Made by a program: the position numbers and the translations under genes | The notes under the pieces: generated by a model | The model's input: only the letters and a program-made list of their open reading frames with translations | What the model was told of the DNA's origin: nothing | Databases searched by the model: none | Shown here: piece by piece, positions 1 through 8,345 of the stretch | How positions within the stretch are numbered: position 1 is the stretch's first letter | Layout of the letters: every line of letters starts with the position of its first letter | NCBI GenBank assembly: GCA_012960755.1 | Contig: DUAT01000041.1 | Coordinates: 43,103 to 107,102, forward strand | Length of the DNA: 64,000 nt | Direction: 5' to 3' | Origin: Gammaproteobacteria bacterium | GTDB lineage: Bacteria > Pseudomonadota > Gammaproteobacteria > Pseudomonadales > Azotimanducaceae_A

Positions 1-260
1 TTCTGCAATTCGTCCGCGGTATCTGGTTCGAACAGGTCTCGTCGTGTGGAGAGTATTTGACCGAATTTTACAAAGATAGGTCCGAGTTGTTCGAACATGA
101 TTCGCAGCGAGGCTGCTGGCGATTCCTTCGGTTCAGGAAATAGCCGAAGTGGCAATAGCAGAATTTTTAGCCAGAGTGGCAGCACCGCCTGAGGCAGCAG
201 GCGATCGAGCCTGTGTCGCGCAGCGATGAATAATATTTTAAAAATACGTAGAATTCGCAT
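1..260 (-). CDS. ubiB: UbiB, N-terminal part only (cut by window edge)
   Basis: Only the first 86 codons lie in the window. The ATG is at 258-260 and reading continues off the left edge. The visible part contains the segment LGPIFVKFGQILSTRRDLF, which is highly characteristic of the UbiB/ADCK atypical kinase family needed for ubiquinone biosynthesis. It starts 8 bases after the ubiE stop, so the two are almost certainly cotranscribed. In Pseudomonas and E. coli a small gene, ubiJ, sits between ubiE and ubiB; it is absent here. The kinase core lies outside the window. Confidence 0.88.
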   Translation of the reverse strand, partial: MRILRIFKILFIAARHRLDRLLPQAVLPLWLKILLLPLRLFPEPKESPAASLRIMFEQLGPIFVKFGQILSTRRDLFEPDTADELQ

Positions 261-268
261 GTTTATGT

Positions 269-1099
269 CTACGAGCTTGTTTCGGCGGAACTATCTTCAG
301 CAGAACCACCTTCAGCAGAATTATCCGACGGATTTGAATCCCTTGGTTTACGACCAACGTGGATCGCGGCAATGCCATTGAGTAGATTGTGATAAACGCA
401 TTTAACATACCCGGCATCCTGCATCATTTGTTTTAACGCTTCCTGGTCGGGATGCATCTTGATGGAGTCAACCAGGTACTGGTAGCTGTCCTGGTCACCT
501 GTCAGCGTTTTACCAATCTTAGGCCAGAACCCTGAAAATTTTTCATAAGCCGACTTGATGACCGCGTTTTTTGGTGTCGAAAACTCCAGGATCACCAACC
601 GGCCGCCAGGTTTTAAGACTCGCAACATGGATTCCAGGGCGACTTCCTTGCGAGTAAAGTTACGCAATCCGAAGGCGATGGTGACTGCGTTCAAATGCTC
701 GTCTGGCAAGGGGAGGTTTTCTGCGTCTGCCTGCAGGTAAGTGACAGTGCCGACAATCCCCTTGTCGAGGAGCCGATCACGGCCCTGGGATAGCATGGAC
801 TGGTTGATATCACATAGAATAACCTGACCAGCATCACCCACCATGGGTGCCAGCCTGGCAGCCAGATCCCCTGTGCCGCCCGCAAGATCCAGGATTGTGT
901 GGCCTTTTCGAGCTGAGGTTTGTTCAACTGCAAATTGCTTCATCAAGCGATGACTACCGAGGGACATCACGTCATTCATCAGGTCGTATTTTGAAGCAAC
1001 AGAATGGAAAACTTCGGCGACTTTACTCGCCTTTTCGCGGATCGGAACCTTCTTGAATCCGAAATGTGTGGTCTCTTCGTCAGTCTTTTTTTCAGTCAT
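269..1099 (-). CDS. ubiE: Demethylmenaquinone/2-methoxy-6-polyprenyl-benzoquinol methyltransferase UbiE
   Basis: This is the SAM-dependent C-methyltransferase of ubiquinone (and menaquinone) biosynthesis. The SAM-binding motif I, LDLAGGTGD, is at about residues 70-78. The first UbiE signature (YDLMNDVMSLGSHRLMK) is near residues 38-54, and the post-motif segment LKPGGRLVILEFSTP is near 160-175. The protein has 276 residues, about 25 more than E. coli UbiE. The extra length is a C-terminal tail after residue 250 built almost only of Ser, Glu, Asp, Ala and Gly, probably disordered. It is followed after 8 bases by ubiB. The ATG start fits the family N-terminus. Confidence 0.96.
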   Translation of the reverse strand: MTEKKTDEETTHFGFKKVPIREKASKVAEVFHSVASKYDLMNDVMSLGSHRLMKQFAVEQTSARKGHTILDLAGGTGDLAARLAPMVGDAGQVILCDINQSMLSQGRDRLLDKGIVGTVTYLQADAENLPLPDEHLNAVTIAFGLRNFTRKEVALESMLRVLKPGGRLVILEFSTPKNAVIKSAYEKFSGFWPKIGKTLTGDQDSYQYLVDSIKMHPDQEALKQMMQDAGYVKCVYHNLLNGIAAIHVGRKPRDSNPSDNSAEGGSAEDSSAETSS

Positions 1100-1209
1100 A
1101 GGTACATTTTACGCCTGTGTACCGCGTTTGTGTACACGACACAACAATCTGACTCAAATCAGCTTCACATCGCGACGGTTTCTATTCTCGGTCAGCTTCC
1201 TAGCCTGGA

Positions 1210-1584
1210 CTAGTCCCGTCCGACGGCAATGAACTGTGGTTGACGTGACTTACCGGCATCTTCGAGTTGTTTGAGATATGCGGCCCAGTTGTCTTCCTGT
1301 TTGCCGCCGAGTTCAAACAGGTATTGCCAACTGAAGATCCCCGTATCGTGACCGTCAGAGAATTCGATGCGAATCGCGTAGTTCCCCTGGGGAACCAGGT
1401 TGGCGATTTTCACCATCTGCTTGCCGGTTTGCAGTACGGCCTGGTCAGGTCTGTGACCCTGTACTTCTGCGGAGGGAGAGAAGACCCTTAAATATTCGGC
1501 GGACAGGTTAAACGTAACACCGTCTTCGTACACGAGTTCTAACAATCCGGAGACCTGGTGAAGTTTAATTTCTTGCGGGATCAT
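1210..1584 (-). CDS. DUF971 (gamma-butyrobetaine hydroxylase N-terminal-like) protein
   Basis: This small soluble protein of 124 residues matches the DUF971 domain over its whole length. That domain also forms the N-terminal part of gamma-butyrobetaine hydroxylase. Recognisable parts are the opening PQEIKLHQVSGLLELVYEDG, the LSAEYLRVFSPSAEVQGH segment and the GNYAIRIEFSDGHDTGIFSW core. Such genes stand directly downstream of hslU in Pseudomonas and relatives, as here with a gap of 26 bases. No catalytic oxygenase domain is attached. The biochemical role is unknown; a function in Fe-S cluster handling has been suggested for the domain family, but nothing in this sequence proves it. Confidence 0.88.
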   Translation of the reverse strand: MIPQEIKLHQVSGLLELVYEDGVTFNLSAEYLRVFSPSAEVQGHRPDQAVLQTGKQMVKIANLVPQGNYAIRIEFSDGHDTGIFSWQYLFELGGKQEDNWAAYLKQLEDAGKSRQPQFIAVGRD

Positions 1585-1610
1585 CTTTTGTTTTCCTGGA
1601 ATTATCCGGG

Positions 1611-2936
1611 CTAGAGTATGTATCTGCTCAGGTCGTCATCATTAGCCAGATCCACCAGATGTGCGTCCACGTATGCAGCATCGATTACCACGGGATCCGG
1701 GTTCGATCTGTCTCCGCCATCAAAGGATATTTCTTCCAGGAGTCGTTCCATCACGGTATGTAGTCGTCGTGCGCCGATATTTTCAGTTCGTTCGTTTACT
1801 TGCCAGGCAATCTCGGCTATGCGGGTAATACCTTCCGCGGTAAAGCTCAACTGCAGGTCTTCAGTCTGCATCAGTGCCTGGTATTGTTCTGTGAGTGAGG
1901 CATCAGGTTCTTCCAGAATTCTTTCAAAGTCCCTGACGGTCAGGGCCTCCAGCTCAACACGGATAGGAAGGCGACCTTGTAACTCCGGGATCAGGTCAGA
2001 GGGTTTGCTTAGGTGAAAAGCACCTGATGCGATAAAAAGAATATGGTCAGTTTTGATCATTCCGTACTTGGTTGAAACGGTGCAGCCTTCAATTAGTGGT
2101 AAAAGATCCCGCTGTACACCTTCTCGTGACACATCCGGGCCTCCGTGTTCGGCTCGTTTGGCGACCTTGTCCAGTTCGTCAAGGAAAACAATACCGGTTT
2201 GCTCGACGCTGGTGATTGCTCTGGCCTTCAGGTCATCTTCATTGATTAGTTTGCCTGCTTCTTCGTCCGTAAGGTGCTTCAAGGCGTCCTTCACATTCAG
2301 GGTTTTGGACTTGGTTTTGCCGGGAGACATGGACGAGAACATATTCTGAAGCTGGCTGGTCATTTCTTCCATGCCGGGCGGCGCCATTATTTCCACGCCC
2401 ATTGAGGGTGCTTGCATCTCGATGTCGATTTCCTTGTCGTCCAGATCCCCCTCGCGTAATTTTTTTCGAAATAGTTGCCGGGTTGTATTGTTGCGTTCTC
2501 CAATGGAATCTTCCGTGCGTGCAGGTGGTAGCAATGCATCGAGCACGCGTTCTTCTGCGGCATCAATTGCCCTGGCCTGCACTTGTTTGAACTGTTCTTC
2601 CCGGAGCAATTTAATGGCTGCGTCCATGAGGTCCCTGATGATAGATTCAACATCCCGGCCTACATAACCAACTTCGGTAAACTTGGTGGCTTCGACCTTG
2701 ACGAACGGCGCTGCTGCGAGCCTCGCCAGACGACGGGCAATTTCAGTTTTACCCACGCCTGTCGGGCCGATCATCAGAATATTTTTCGGCGATATTTCTA
2801 CTCGAAGCCTTTCGTCGAGTTGTAAACGCCGCCATCTGTTTCTCAGTGCGATAGCCACCGCACGCTTGGCACTCGATTGGCCGATAATATGCTTGTCCAA
2901 CTCGTGGACGATCTCGCGGGGGGTCATGTTCGACAT
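1611..2936 (-). CDS. hslU: ATP-dependent protease ATPase subunit HslU
   Basis: HslU is the AAA+ unfoldase that feeds substrates to the HslV peptidase in the cytoplasm. The protein has 441 residues, normal for the family. It opens with [16 protein letters not shown]. The Walker A motif GPTGVGKTE is at about residues 57-65, and Walker B with the DELDK segment is near 250. The insertion (I) domain lies between them. The C-terminus is LSRYIL, matching the conserved HslU tail that docks into HslV. It follows hslV by 39 bases on the same strand, so the pair forms one operon. Confidence 0.97.
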   Translation of the reverse strand: MSNMTPREIVHELDKHIIGQSSAKRAVAIALRNRWRRLQLDERLRVEISPKNILMIGPTGVGKTEIARRLARLAAAPFVKVEATKFTEVGYVGRDVESIIRDLMDAAIKLLREEQFKQVQARAIDAAEERVLDALLPPARTEDSIGERNNTTRQLFRKKLREGDLDDKEIDIEMQAPSMGVEIMAPPGMEEMTSQLQNMFSSMSPGKTKSKTLNVKDALKHLTDEEAGKLINEDDLKARAITSVEQTGIVFLDELDKVAKRAEHGGPDVSREGVQRDLLPLIEGCTVSTKYGMIKTDHILFIASGAFHLSKPSDLIPELQGRLPIRVELEALTVRDFERILEEPDASLTEQYQALMQTEDLQLSFTAEGITRIAEIAWQVNERTENIGARRLHTVMERLLEEISFDGGDRSNPDPVVIDAAYVDAHLVDLANDDDLSRYIL

Positions 2937-2975
2937 GTCAAGTCCGTGCCTTAGTTCTCACAGTAGTTCTAACAG

Positions 2976-3515
2976 CTAAAATGTAATCTCTTCGATAGTG
3001 CGTTCGTGATTGGTGTAAATGCAGATGTCTGCGGCAATGGCGAGTCCTTTTTCGACAATATCCCGTGCACCAAGTTCAGTGTTGTCGATCAGGGCATTTG
3101 CAGCTGCCTGGGCGAAGGGACCACCGGAGCCGATTGCCATGATGCCATGTTCCGGCTCTATGACATCCCCGTTACCGGTGACAATCAGGGAGGCGTCTTT
3201 GTCGGCAACGGCTAACAAAGCCTCCAGTCTGCGTAATGCCCGGTCAGTTCGCCAGTCTTTGGCCAGTTCGACGGCGGCACGGACCAGGTGGCCCTGGTGC
3301 TTTTCCAATTGACCTTCGAAGCGTTCAAACAGGGTAAAGGCATCTGCTGTTCCACCGGCGAAACCAGCGATCACATTGTCCTTGTATAGTCGTCGGACCT
3401 TGCGAGCATTACCCTTCATGACCGTATTGCCCATGGAAACCTGCCCATCGCCACCAATGACAACTGAATTACCGCGGCGCACAGACAAAATGGTGGTGCC
3501 TCTAAATTGTTCCAC
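2976..3515 (-). CDS. hslV: ATP-dependent protease peptidase subunit HslV
   Basis: HslV is the threonine-protease ring of the HslUV complex. I place the start at the GTG at 3513-3515, giving 179 residues beginning [15 protein letters not shown] (Val read as fMet). An upstream ATG-type start at 3572 would add 19 residues that do not look like the family, while the GTG has an AGGGAA ribosome site six bases ahead. The catalytic threonine is the first T of TTIL at residue 7, so six residues must be removed to expose it; other gammaproteobacteria share this short extension, whereas E. coli HslV starts with Met-Thr-Thr. The [13 protein letters not shown] and [17 protein letters not shown] blocks are intact. 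Confidence 0.95.
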   Translation of the reverse strand: MEQFRGTTILSVRRGNSVVIGGDGQVSMGNTVMKGNARKVRRLYKDNVIAGFAGGTADAFTLFERFEGQLEKHQGHLVRAAVELAKDWRTDRALRRLEALLAVADKDASLIVTGNGDVIEPEHGIMAIGSGGPFAQAAANALIDNTELGARDIVEKGLAIAADICIYTNHERTIEEITF

Positions 3516-3521
3516 TGATAG

Positions 3522-3527
3522 TTCCCT
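3522..3527 (-). promoter_or_regulatory. Ribosome binding site supporting the hslV GTG start
   Basis: On the minus strand the hexamer AGGGAA stands six bases before the GTG at 3515. No comparable purine-rich site precedes the alternative start at 3572. This decides the N-terminus of HslV and hence the distance of the catalytic threonine from the start. Confidence 0.6.
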
Positions 3528-3625
3528 GGTTTCCTGGTTCGTAGCTTTTAATAAGTGGGGGCATGGGGTCAATATTTCAACCGCCTGTTTTCCTGGCTGA
3601 TTTCCCCGGTGGGCGGCGCAGGAGT

Positions 3626-4192
3626 TTACTGGTTCATTCTTAACCGAATTGATTCAATGTTTGCTTGAGCCAGGCGATCCCGTGCGCGATCTAACTCCAG
3701 TTTCGAGTCAAAAGGACCCACCAGTACCCGGTGCCACTTGATATTGTCGTTGTTGATTTCCTGAATGTAGACATGCATGCCGATGAGGATAAGTTCTGCC
3801 CTGAGTCTGTTGGCATCATCCGGATTTTGAAACGATCCGGTTTGCAACGCGTATGAATAATTTTCCTGGGTAACGATCTTCTCACCGCGGGGCGCGTATT
3901 CTTCGACGATTGGTACTTCTGATTTAGGAAATATCTCGTAAAAGTCCCATTGGATCTCCTCGATCTCTTCTTTGATGGTGCGGTTTAGACGAGAGAGTTT
4001 TTTGTCAGAGATAATATCTGCAATGGGACTTTTGGTATGGGTGGCTGCATCGAGCGGGACGAATTTCCACAAGTAGATAAGAAACATGGTGAACATTCCG
4101 AACAGGAACCCGATGATGAACACGGCCCAGCGTGGCATACTTATTGATGAATCAGAGATAGTGGTATGTCTTTTGGCATAATCTTGTGGCAT
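3626..4192 (-). CDS. SPOR-domain inner-membrane protein (FtsN-like)
   Basis: The protein has 188 residues. A short basic cytoplasmic segment is followed by one transmembrane helix (about residues 25-45, [20 protein letters not shown]). A periplasmic linker comes next, then a C-terminal SPOR domain (about residues 113-185), recognisable from [20 protein letters not shown] and [23 protein letters not shown] domains bind denuded glycan strands at the division septum. The position between priA and hslV is conserved in Pseudomonas, where argS lies between this gene and priA; argS is not here. I call it FtsN-like by architecture and context, not by proven orthology. Confidence 0.85.
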   Translation of the reverse strand: MPQDYAKRHTTISDSSISMPRWAVFIIGFLFGMFTMFLIYLWKFVPLDAATHTKSPIADIISDKKLSRLNRTIKEEIEEIQWDFYEIFPKSEVPIVEEYAPRGEKIVTQENYSYALQTGSFQNPDDANRLRAELILIGMHVYIQEINNDNIKWHRVLVGPFDSKLELDRARDRLAQANIESIRLRMNQ

Positions 4193-4240
4193 GAACCTCC
4201 ACCTTTGTTCCCGGGTCTTCTCTTATCATTAAGGTATAGG

Positions 4241-4276
4241 AAGTGTAACAAAGAGTGTGACAAGGAGTGTAACAAA
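4241..4276. repeat. Three tandem 12-bp repeats upstream of the SPOR gene
   Basis: Three adjacent copies of a 12-mer with consensus RAGTGTRACAAR lie at 4241-4252, 4253-4264 and 4265-4276. Copies 1 and 3 differ only in the first base; copy 2 has two further changes. They fill most of the 90-base gap between the end of priA and the start of the SPOR gene, so they would lie in the untranslated region of the SPOR message. No function is known; they could be regulator sites or a slippage product. Confidence 0.6.
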
Positions 4277-4282
4277 GACGAT

Positions 4283-6517
4283 TTAAAATAAGTCGACAGG
4301 GTCAACGTCAATTGACCATCTGACTTTTCTGGCAGCTGCACTGTCTTCCGCGAACGTAACACAACGGGCAAGGCTGGCCTGCAGCGAACGTCGGTCCTTA
4401 CTGGCGAAGAGTAATTGCGCGCGATGTTTCCCGGCACGTTTCTCCATGCTCGAGGGAATAGGGCCCAACGTGGATACAGAGGGGCTGGCTGGTGTGTTTT
4501 TACTTAACAGGGAGAGGAACGCCATGGCCAGACCAGCTTTTGTTGCCTCTGCCCTTACGACAGCCTGGTAGGAGAACGGCGGTAGGTCGTATCTAGACCG
4601 CTCGGCCAGTAGATTCTCGGCAAAGGTTTTGTAACCGTCATTAATCAGGGTTTGCAGAATAGGCTGATCGGGAAACCGGGTCTGGATTGCCACCGTGCCG
4701 GGTTTGCTCTCTCTACCAGCCCGGCCCGCAACCTGCAGTAACAACTGACCCATGCGTTCAATAGCACGGTAATCTGAACTGTAGAAGCCGGAATCTATAT
4801 CAACAATAGCGACCAGTGTCACATTGGGAAAATGATGTCCTTTGGCCAACAGTTGAGTACCGACCAGAATCGCAGGCTCACCCTGGTTGATGTCATTGGT
4901 AATTTGTTCCATCGCCCCTTTTTTGCGGGTTGAGTCCCGATCAATACGAACGATCTTCTGGTCAGGAAAAAGGTTCTTTAAGCTGTGTTCCAGCCTTTGG
5001 GTGCCGAGGCCAAGCGGGACCAACTGATCGGATGAACAGTCAGCACAGTTTTGGGTTACCCTGGATCGAACCCCGCAGTGATGGCAAATTAAACTGTGCA
5101 GGGCCAGATGGTAAGTCATTCGAGCGTCACAGCGATTGCATTCGGCGATCCAGCCGCAGGCCCGGCAAAGAAGAACGGGTGAAAACCCCCGTCGGTTTAA
5201 AAACACCAGCACCTGGTTTTCCTGCGCCAGGTGTTGCTGGATCAGGTGTACCAGTGCTGAAGAGAATCCATCGTCCAGTGTTTCATGTTGTGTACCAATC
5301 AAATGGTACTGGGCGGTTTTTGCTTTATTCGGTCGGGAGAGGAGTGTAACCAGCTGGTACCTGGCTGAGATTGCATTGTTGTAGCTCTCCAGTGACGGTG
5401 TTGCGCTACCGAGGATCACCGGGACTGCCTGCATTTTTCCGCGAAGAACGGAGATATCCCTGGCAGAGTAACGAAATCCCTCCTGTTGTTTGAAAGAGGG
5501 ATCATGCTCTTCGTCAACGACGATCAGACCCAGGTTGTGTAGTTGTGTGAATACGGCTGATCGTGTACCGATGACGATGGCAGCTCCACCCTGCTTTGCC
5601 TGGCGCCAGGCGTGCAGGCGTTCCCTGTCTGTCAGGCCGGAATGAAGCGCAACCACTGGAGTCCGAAAGCGTGATTCAAAACGCCGTATAGTCTGGGGCG
5701 TCAGGCCTATTTCAGGGACCAGCACCAGTGCCTGTTTACCTTGAGCGAGCACCCTTGCAATAGCTTGCAGGTAAATTTCCGTTTTGCCGCTACCGGTGAT
5801 TCCAAACAGCAGGTGGGTACCGGGTCTCACTACATTCTGGAATGCCAGGCTTTGTTCTTCGGTAAGTACCAGGGGATCTTCTTTGAAGATGCTTTTCTTG
5901 TAAGAATTCTTATGAAAAGTCTTATCAAAGGGTGATATTTCTTCGACGGTCCGGGACCATTGGGCAAAACCTTTATCAATTAGCCCGTTCGTCACCGATC
6001 CTGGTATCAAAGTCCGTTTCAACGCAAAACGTGTTAAACCCTTATCTGCATCCCCATGGGCAGAAGCAACCAACTGCTTCAGCAGTGACAATTGTCGAGG
6101 TGCGCGAGTCAGGCTGTCGATTGATTCTGGCCGTTCTCCTGTTTCTGTTGGCATAAGCCGTTCAGTTATCTGACTGGTGGCTTCTCCCTGCCTGAGGAGT
6201 ATTGGTAATGCTGTGTGCAAGACATCCCCAATGGGATGCTGGTAATAATCTGCGGCCCAGCGACAGAGGGAAAAGAGTGCATCGTCGAATACCGGTGAAG
6301 AATCAATGATTCGAATTGCGTTTTTAATCTTCCCTGGGTCAAAACTCGCCCGGGTTGATGTTGCTAACAGAATGCCAATGAGGATTTGACGTCCAAAAGG
6401 TACTTCCACCCTGATGCCAGGCAATAACTGGCTGGCGTCAGTGTCTTCCGGAGGCAGATAATGGAAGCTCTGGCGTAACGGGACTGGTACAGCAATATCT
6501 AGGTAAACTGGCTTCAC
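4283..6517 (-). CDS. priA: Primosomal replication restart helicase PriA
   Basis: PriA recognises stalled forks and reloads the replisome. The protein has 744 residues, close to the family norm. The N-terminal DNA-binding domain starts [16 protein letters not shown]. The helicase core has Walker [10 protein letters not shown] (about residues 237-245), a DEEHD Walker B box and the VAGRAGR motif. Between the two helicase halves lies the zinc region with eight cysteines (CRACGW, CNRCD, CHHCG, CADCS), the PriA hallmark. The start codon is GTG at 6515-6517, placed by the match of the first residues to the family; no clear ribosome site is visible. Confidence 0.97.
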   Translation of the reverse strand: MKPVYLDIAVPVPLRQSFHYLPPEDTDASQLLPGIRVEVPFGRQILIGILLATSTRASFDPGKIKNAIRIIDSSPVFDDALFSLCRWAADYYQHPIGDVLHTALPILLRQGEATSQITERLMPTETGERPESIDSLTRAPRQLSLLKQLVASAHGDADKGLTRFALKRTLIPGSVTNGLIDKGFAQWSRTVEEISPFDKTFHKNSYKKSIFKEDPLVLTEEQSLAFQNVVRPGTHLLFGITGSGKTEIYLQAIARVLAQGKQALVLVPEIGLTPQTIRRFESRFRTPVVALHSGLTDRERLHAWRQAKQGGAAIVIGTRSAVFTQLHNLGLIVVDEEHDPSFKQQEGFRYSARDISVLRGKMQAVPVILGSATPSLESYNNAISARYQLVTLLSRPNKAKTAQYHLIGTQHETLDDGFSSALVHLIQQHLAQENQVLVFLNRRGFSPVLLCRACGWIAECNRCDARMTYHLALHSLICHHCGVRSRVTQNCADCSSDQLVPLGLGTQRLEHSLKNLFPDQKIVRIDRDSTRKKGAMEQITNDINQGEPAILVGTQLLAKGHHFPNVTLVAIVDIDSGFYSSDYRAIERMGQLLLQVAGRAGRESKPGTVAIQTRFPDQPILQTLINDGYKTFAENLLAERSRYDLPPFSYQAVVRAEATKAGLAMAFLSLLSKNTPASPSVSTLGPIPSSMEKRAGKHRAQLLFASKDRRSLQASLARCVTFAEDSAAARKVRWSIDVDPVDLF

Positions 6518-6626
6518 GGATTAGAAAACTGGTGGTGATCACATGGCATTATGCATTATTTGGGTCTCATAATTATGTTGAAACTCGCGGTATTCAACCC
6601 TTCAGCCCGCAGATTGGACTTGTGGC

Positions 6627-6654
6627 TTGCGATTCCATTTTTCTCTGGTATGAT
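6627..6654 (+). promoter_or_regulatory. Sigma-70 type promoter of rpmE
   Basis: A -35 box TTGCGA (6627-6632) and a -10 box TATGAT (6649-6654) are separated by 16 bases. Transcription would begin near 6661, giving a leader of about 60 bases before the rpmE start at 6721. It lies in the divergent gap between priA and rpmE, so it is placed as expected for rpmE. Confidence 0.6.
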
Positions 6655-6720
6655 TGCGCCCCTCGCGGCAGCCGGGTCAGGGTGTTTTGGCAAGCAAGGC
6701 ATCGCAATAGAGGTCAGAGT

Positions 6721-6933
6721 ATGAAAGCAGAAATCCATCCAAAATATGAAGAAATCACCGCGACATGCAGTTGTGGTAATGTAATCAAAACGCGTTCAAC
6801 CATGTGTGAAGATATTCACCTGGAAGTTTGCTCACAATGCCACCCTTTCTACACGGGTAAACAGAAGATTCTTGATACTGCAGGTAGAATTGATCGCTTT
6901 AACAAGCGTTTCGGGAATCGAGGCAGCAAGTAG
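6721..6933 (+). CDS. rpmE: 50S ribosomal protein L31
   Basis: L31 is a small protein of the large ribosomal subunit at the intersubunit bridge. The sequence has 70 residues beginning [20 protein letters not shown]. Four cysteines (16, 18, 37, 40) show this is the zinc-binding form, not the zinc-independent paralogue induced in zinc shortage. The ATG at 6721 is chosen because an AGAGG ribosome site precedes it and because the family N-terminus is complete; longer in-frame reading upstream runs through the promoter. The gene has its own promoter and a strong terminator. Confidence 0.97.
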   Translation: MKAEIHPKYEEITATCSCGNVIKTRSTMCEDIHLEVCSQCHPFYTGKQKILDTAGRIDRFNKRFGNRGSK

Positions 6934-6972
6934 ATTCGGCGAAAAGCGAAAGCACAAGAAATGTAAAGCAAG

Positions 6973-7002
6973 AAAAAAAGGTGCCATTGGCACTTTTTTT
7001 TT
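6973..7002 (+). terminator. Rho-independent terminator after rpmE
   Basis: A stem GTGCC/GGCAC with loop ATT is flanked by an A run on the left and a T run on the right, so the stem extends by A-T pairs and is followed by Ts. It starts 39 bases after the rpmE stop and separates rpmE from the malic enzyme gene. Confidence 0.8.
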
Positions 7003-7042
7003 GAGCCAGATTTAGTTTCTCAGGCAGGAGCCAGGTAAAACC

Positions 7043-8290
7043 ATGATGGACAAGGAGAGCATGAAGGAGCGAGCCCTGCGCTATCACGCAGAACCCACCC
7101 CGGGAAAGATTGCGTTATCGATAACCACAAAGGCCGACAATGCGAACGATTTGGCATTGGCCTATTCTCCTGGCGTGGGGGAGCCGGTAAAAGAGATCGG
7201 CAAAGATCCAGAAACAGCTTATAGATATACTGCAATAGGAAACCTGGTCGGCGTTATCAGCAATGGGTCTGCCATTCTAGGTCTGGGTAATTTGGGTGCC
7301 CTGGCGAGTAAGCCGGTAATGGAAGGCAAGGCCCTGTTGTTTAAGAAGTTTGCAGATGTTGACTGCTTTGATATCGAAGTGACTTGTCAGGATGTGAATG
7401 AGTTTGTCCAGACAGTGGCAAATATTGCCGTTACCTTCGGTGGCATTAACCTTGAAGACATCGGTGCCCCGGCTTGTTTCGAAATTGAGCGTCGTCTGAA
7501 AGAGTTGCTGGATATCCCGGTGTTCCATGACGACCAACACGGTACAGCGATTGTGACCGCCGCAGGTCTGTTGAACGCTCTTGAACTTAGAGGCATGGAT
7601 CTGGGGGATGCGCGGATTGTCTGCCTTGGGGCTGGCTCGGCTGCCATTGCGATTTTGAAACTGCTACTGGAGCTGGGAGCTGTAAAAAGTAATATTTACT
7701 TACTCGATTCGAAAGGTGTGTGCCACACAGATCGAAACGACTTATCTGTCTATAAAGAACAGTTTGCACAAAAAACAAACAAGAGAAATTTGCTGGATGC
7801 CTGCGAAGATGCTGATGTGTTTATTGGCGTTTCGGGAGCCAACCTGATGGATGAAGATAGCCTCAAGGCCATGGCACCGAAGCCTGTTGTGTTCGCAATG
7901 GCAAACCCGGATCCCGAAATAAGCCCAGAGATCGCCAATGCTGTGCGGGATGATGTGATTATGGCAACGGGCAGGTCTGATTACCCCAACCAGGTAAACA
8001 ACGTGCTTTGTTTTCCGTTCATGTTTCGTGGAGCACTGGATGTTCGAGCGACTGATATTAATGAACAGATGAAAATGGCAGCGGTGCACGCGATTCGGCA
8101 ACTGGCGAAAGAACCCGTACCTTCAGAAGTGATTGCTGCCTATGAGGGTATAGAAGAGCTGGAATTTGGCCCGGACTACATCATACCAAAACCTATGGAT
8201 CCCCGTTTGTTAGAACGGGTAGCAATGGCTGTAGCGCAGGCCGCCATTGATTCGGGCGTTGCCCCAGTCAGTTCGTTGCCGCAATATTAA
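7043..8290 (+). CDS. maeB: NAD(P)-dependent malic enzyme, short form
   Basis: This enzyme oxidatively decarboxylates malate to pyruvate, making NAD(P)H for biosynthesis. The protein has 415 residues. The malic N-domain contains [14 protein letters not shown] and the conserved [23 protein letters not shown] stretch. The NAD-binding domain carries the dinucleotide fold [12 protein letters not shown] and the NPDPEISPE segment. E. coli MaeB is about 759 residues because it has an added phosphotransacetylase-like domain; that domain is missing here, as in many short homologues. A GGAG-type ribosome site lies about 12 bases before the ATG. The neighbour order rpmE, malic enzyme, penicillin-binding protein 1A is the one seen in Pseudomonas. 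Cofactor preference cannot be told by eye. Confidence 0.92.
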   Translation: MMDKESMKERALRYHAEPTPGKIALSITTKADNANDLALAYSPGVGEPVKEIGKDPETAYRYTAIGNLVGVISNGSAILGLGNLGALASKPVMEGKALLFKKFADVDCFDIEVTCQDVNEFVQTVANIAVTFGGINLEDIGAPACFEIERRLKELLDIPVFHDDQHGTAIVTAAGLLNALELRGMDLGDARIVCLGAGSAAIAILKLLLELGAVKSNIYLLDSKGVCHTDRNDLSVYKEQFAQKTNKRNLLDACEDADVFIGVSGANLMDEDSLKAMAPKPVVFAMANPDPEISPEIANAVRDDVIMATGRSDYPNQVNNVLCFPFMFRGALDVRATDINEQMKMAAVHAIRQLAKEPVPSEVIAAYEGIEELEFGPDYIIPKPMDPRLLERVAMAVAQAAIDSGVAPVSSLPQY

Positions 8291-8345
8291 GACCAAATTC
8301 TAAAGAAAGGTAATGTGCACAGAGTCCTAAGTTGACACGAGGCAA

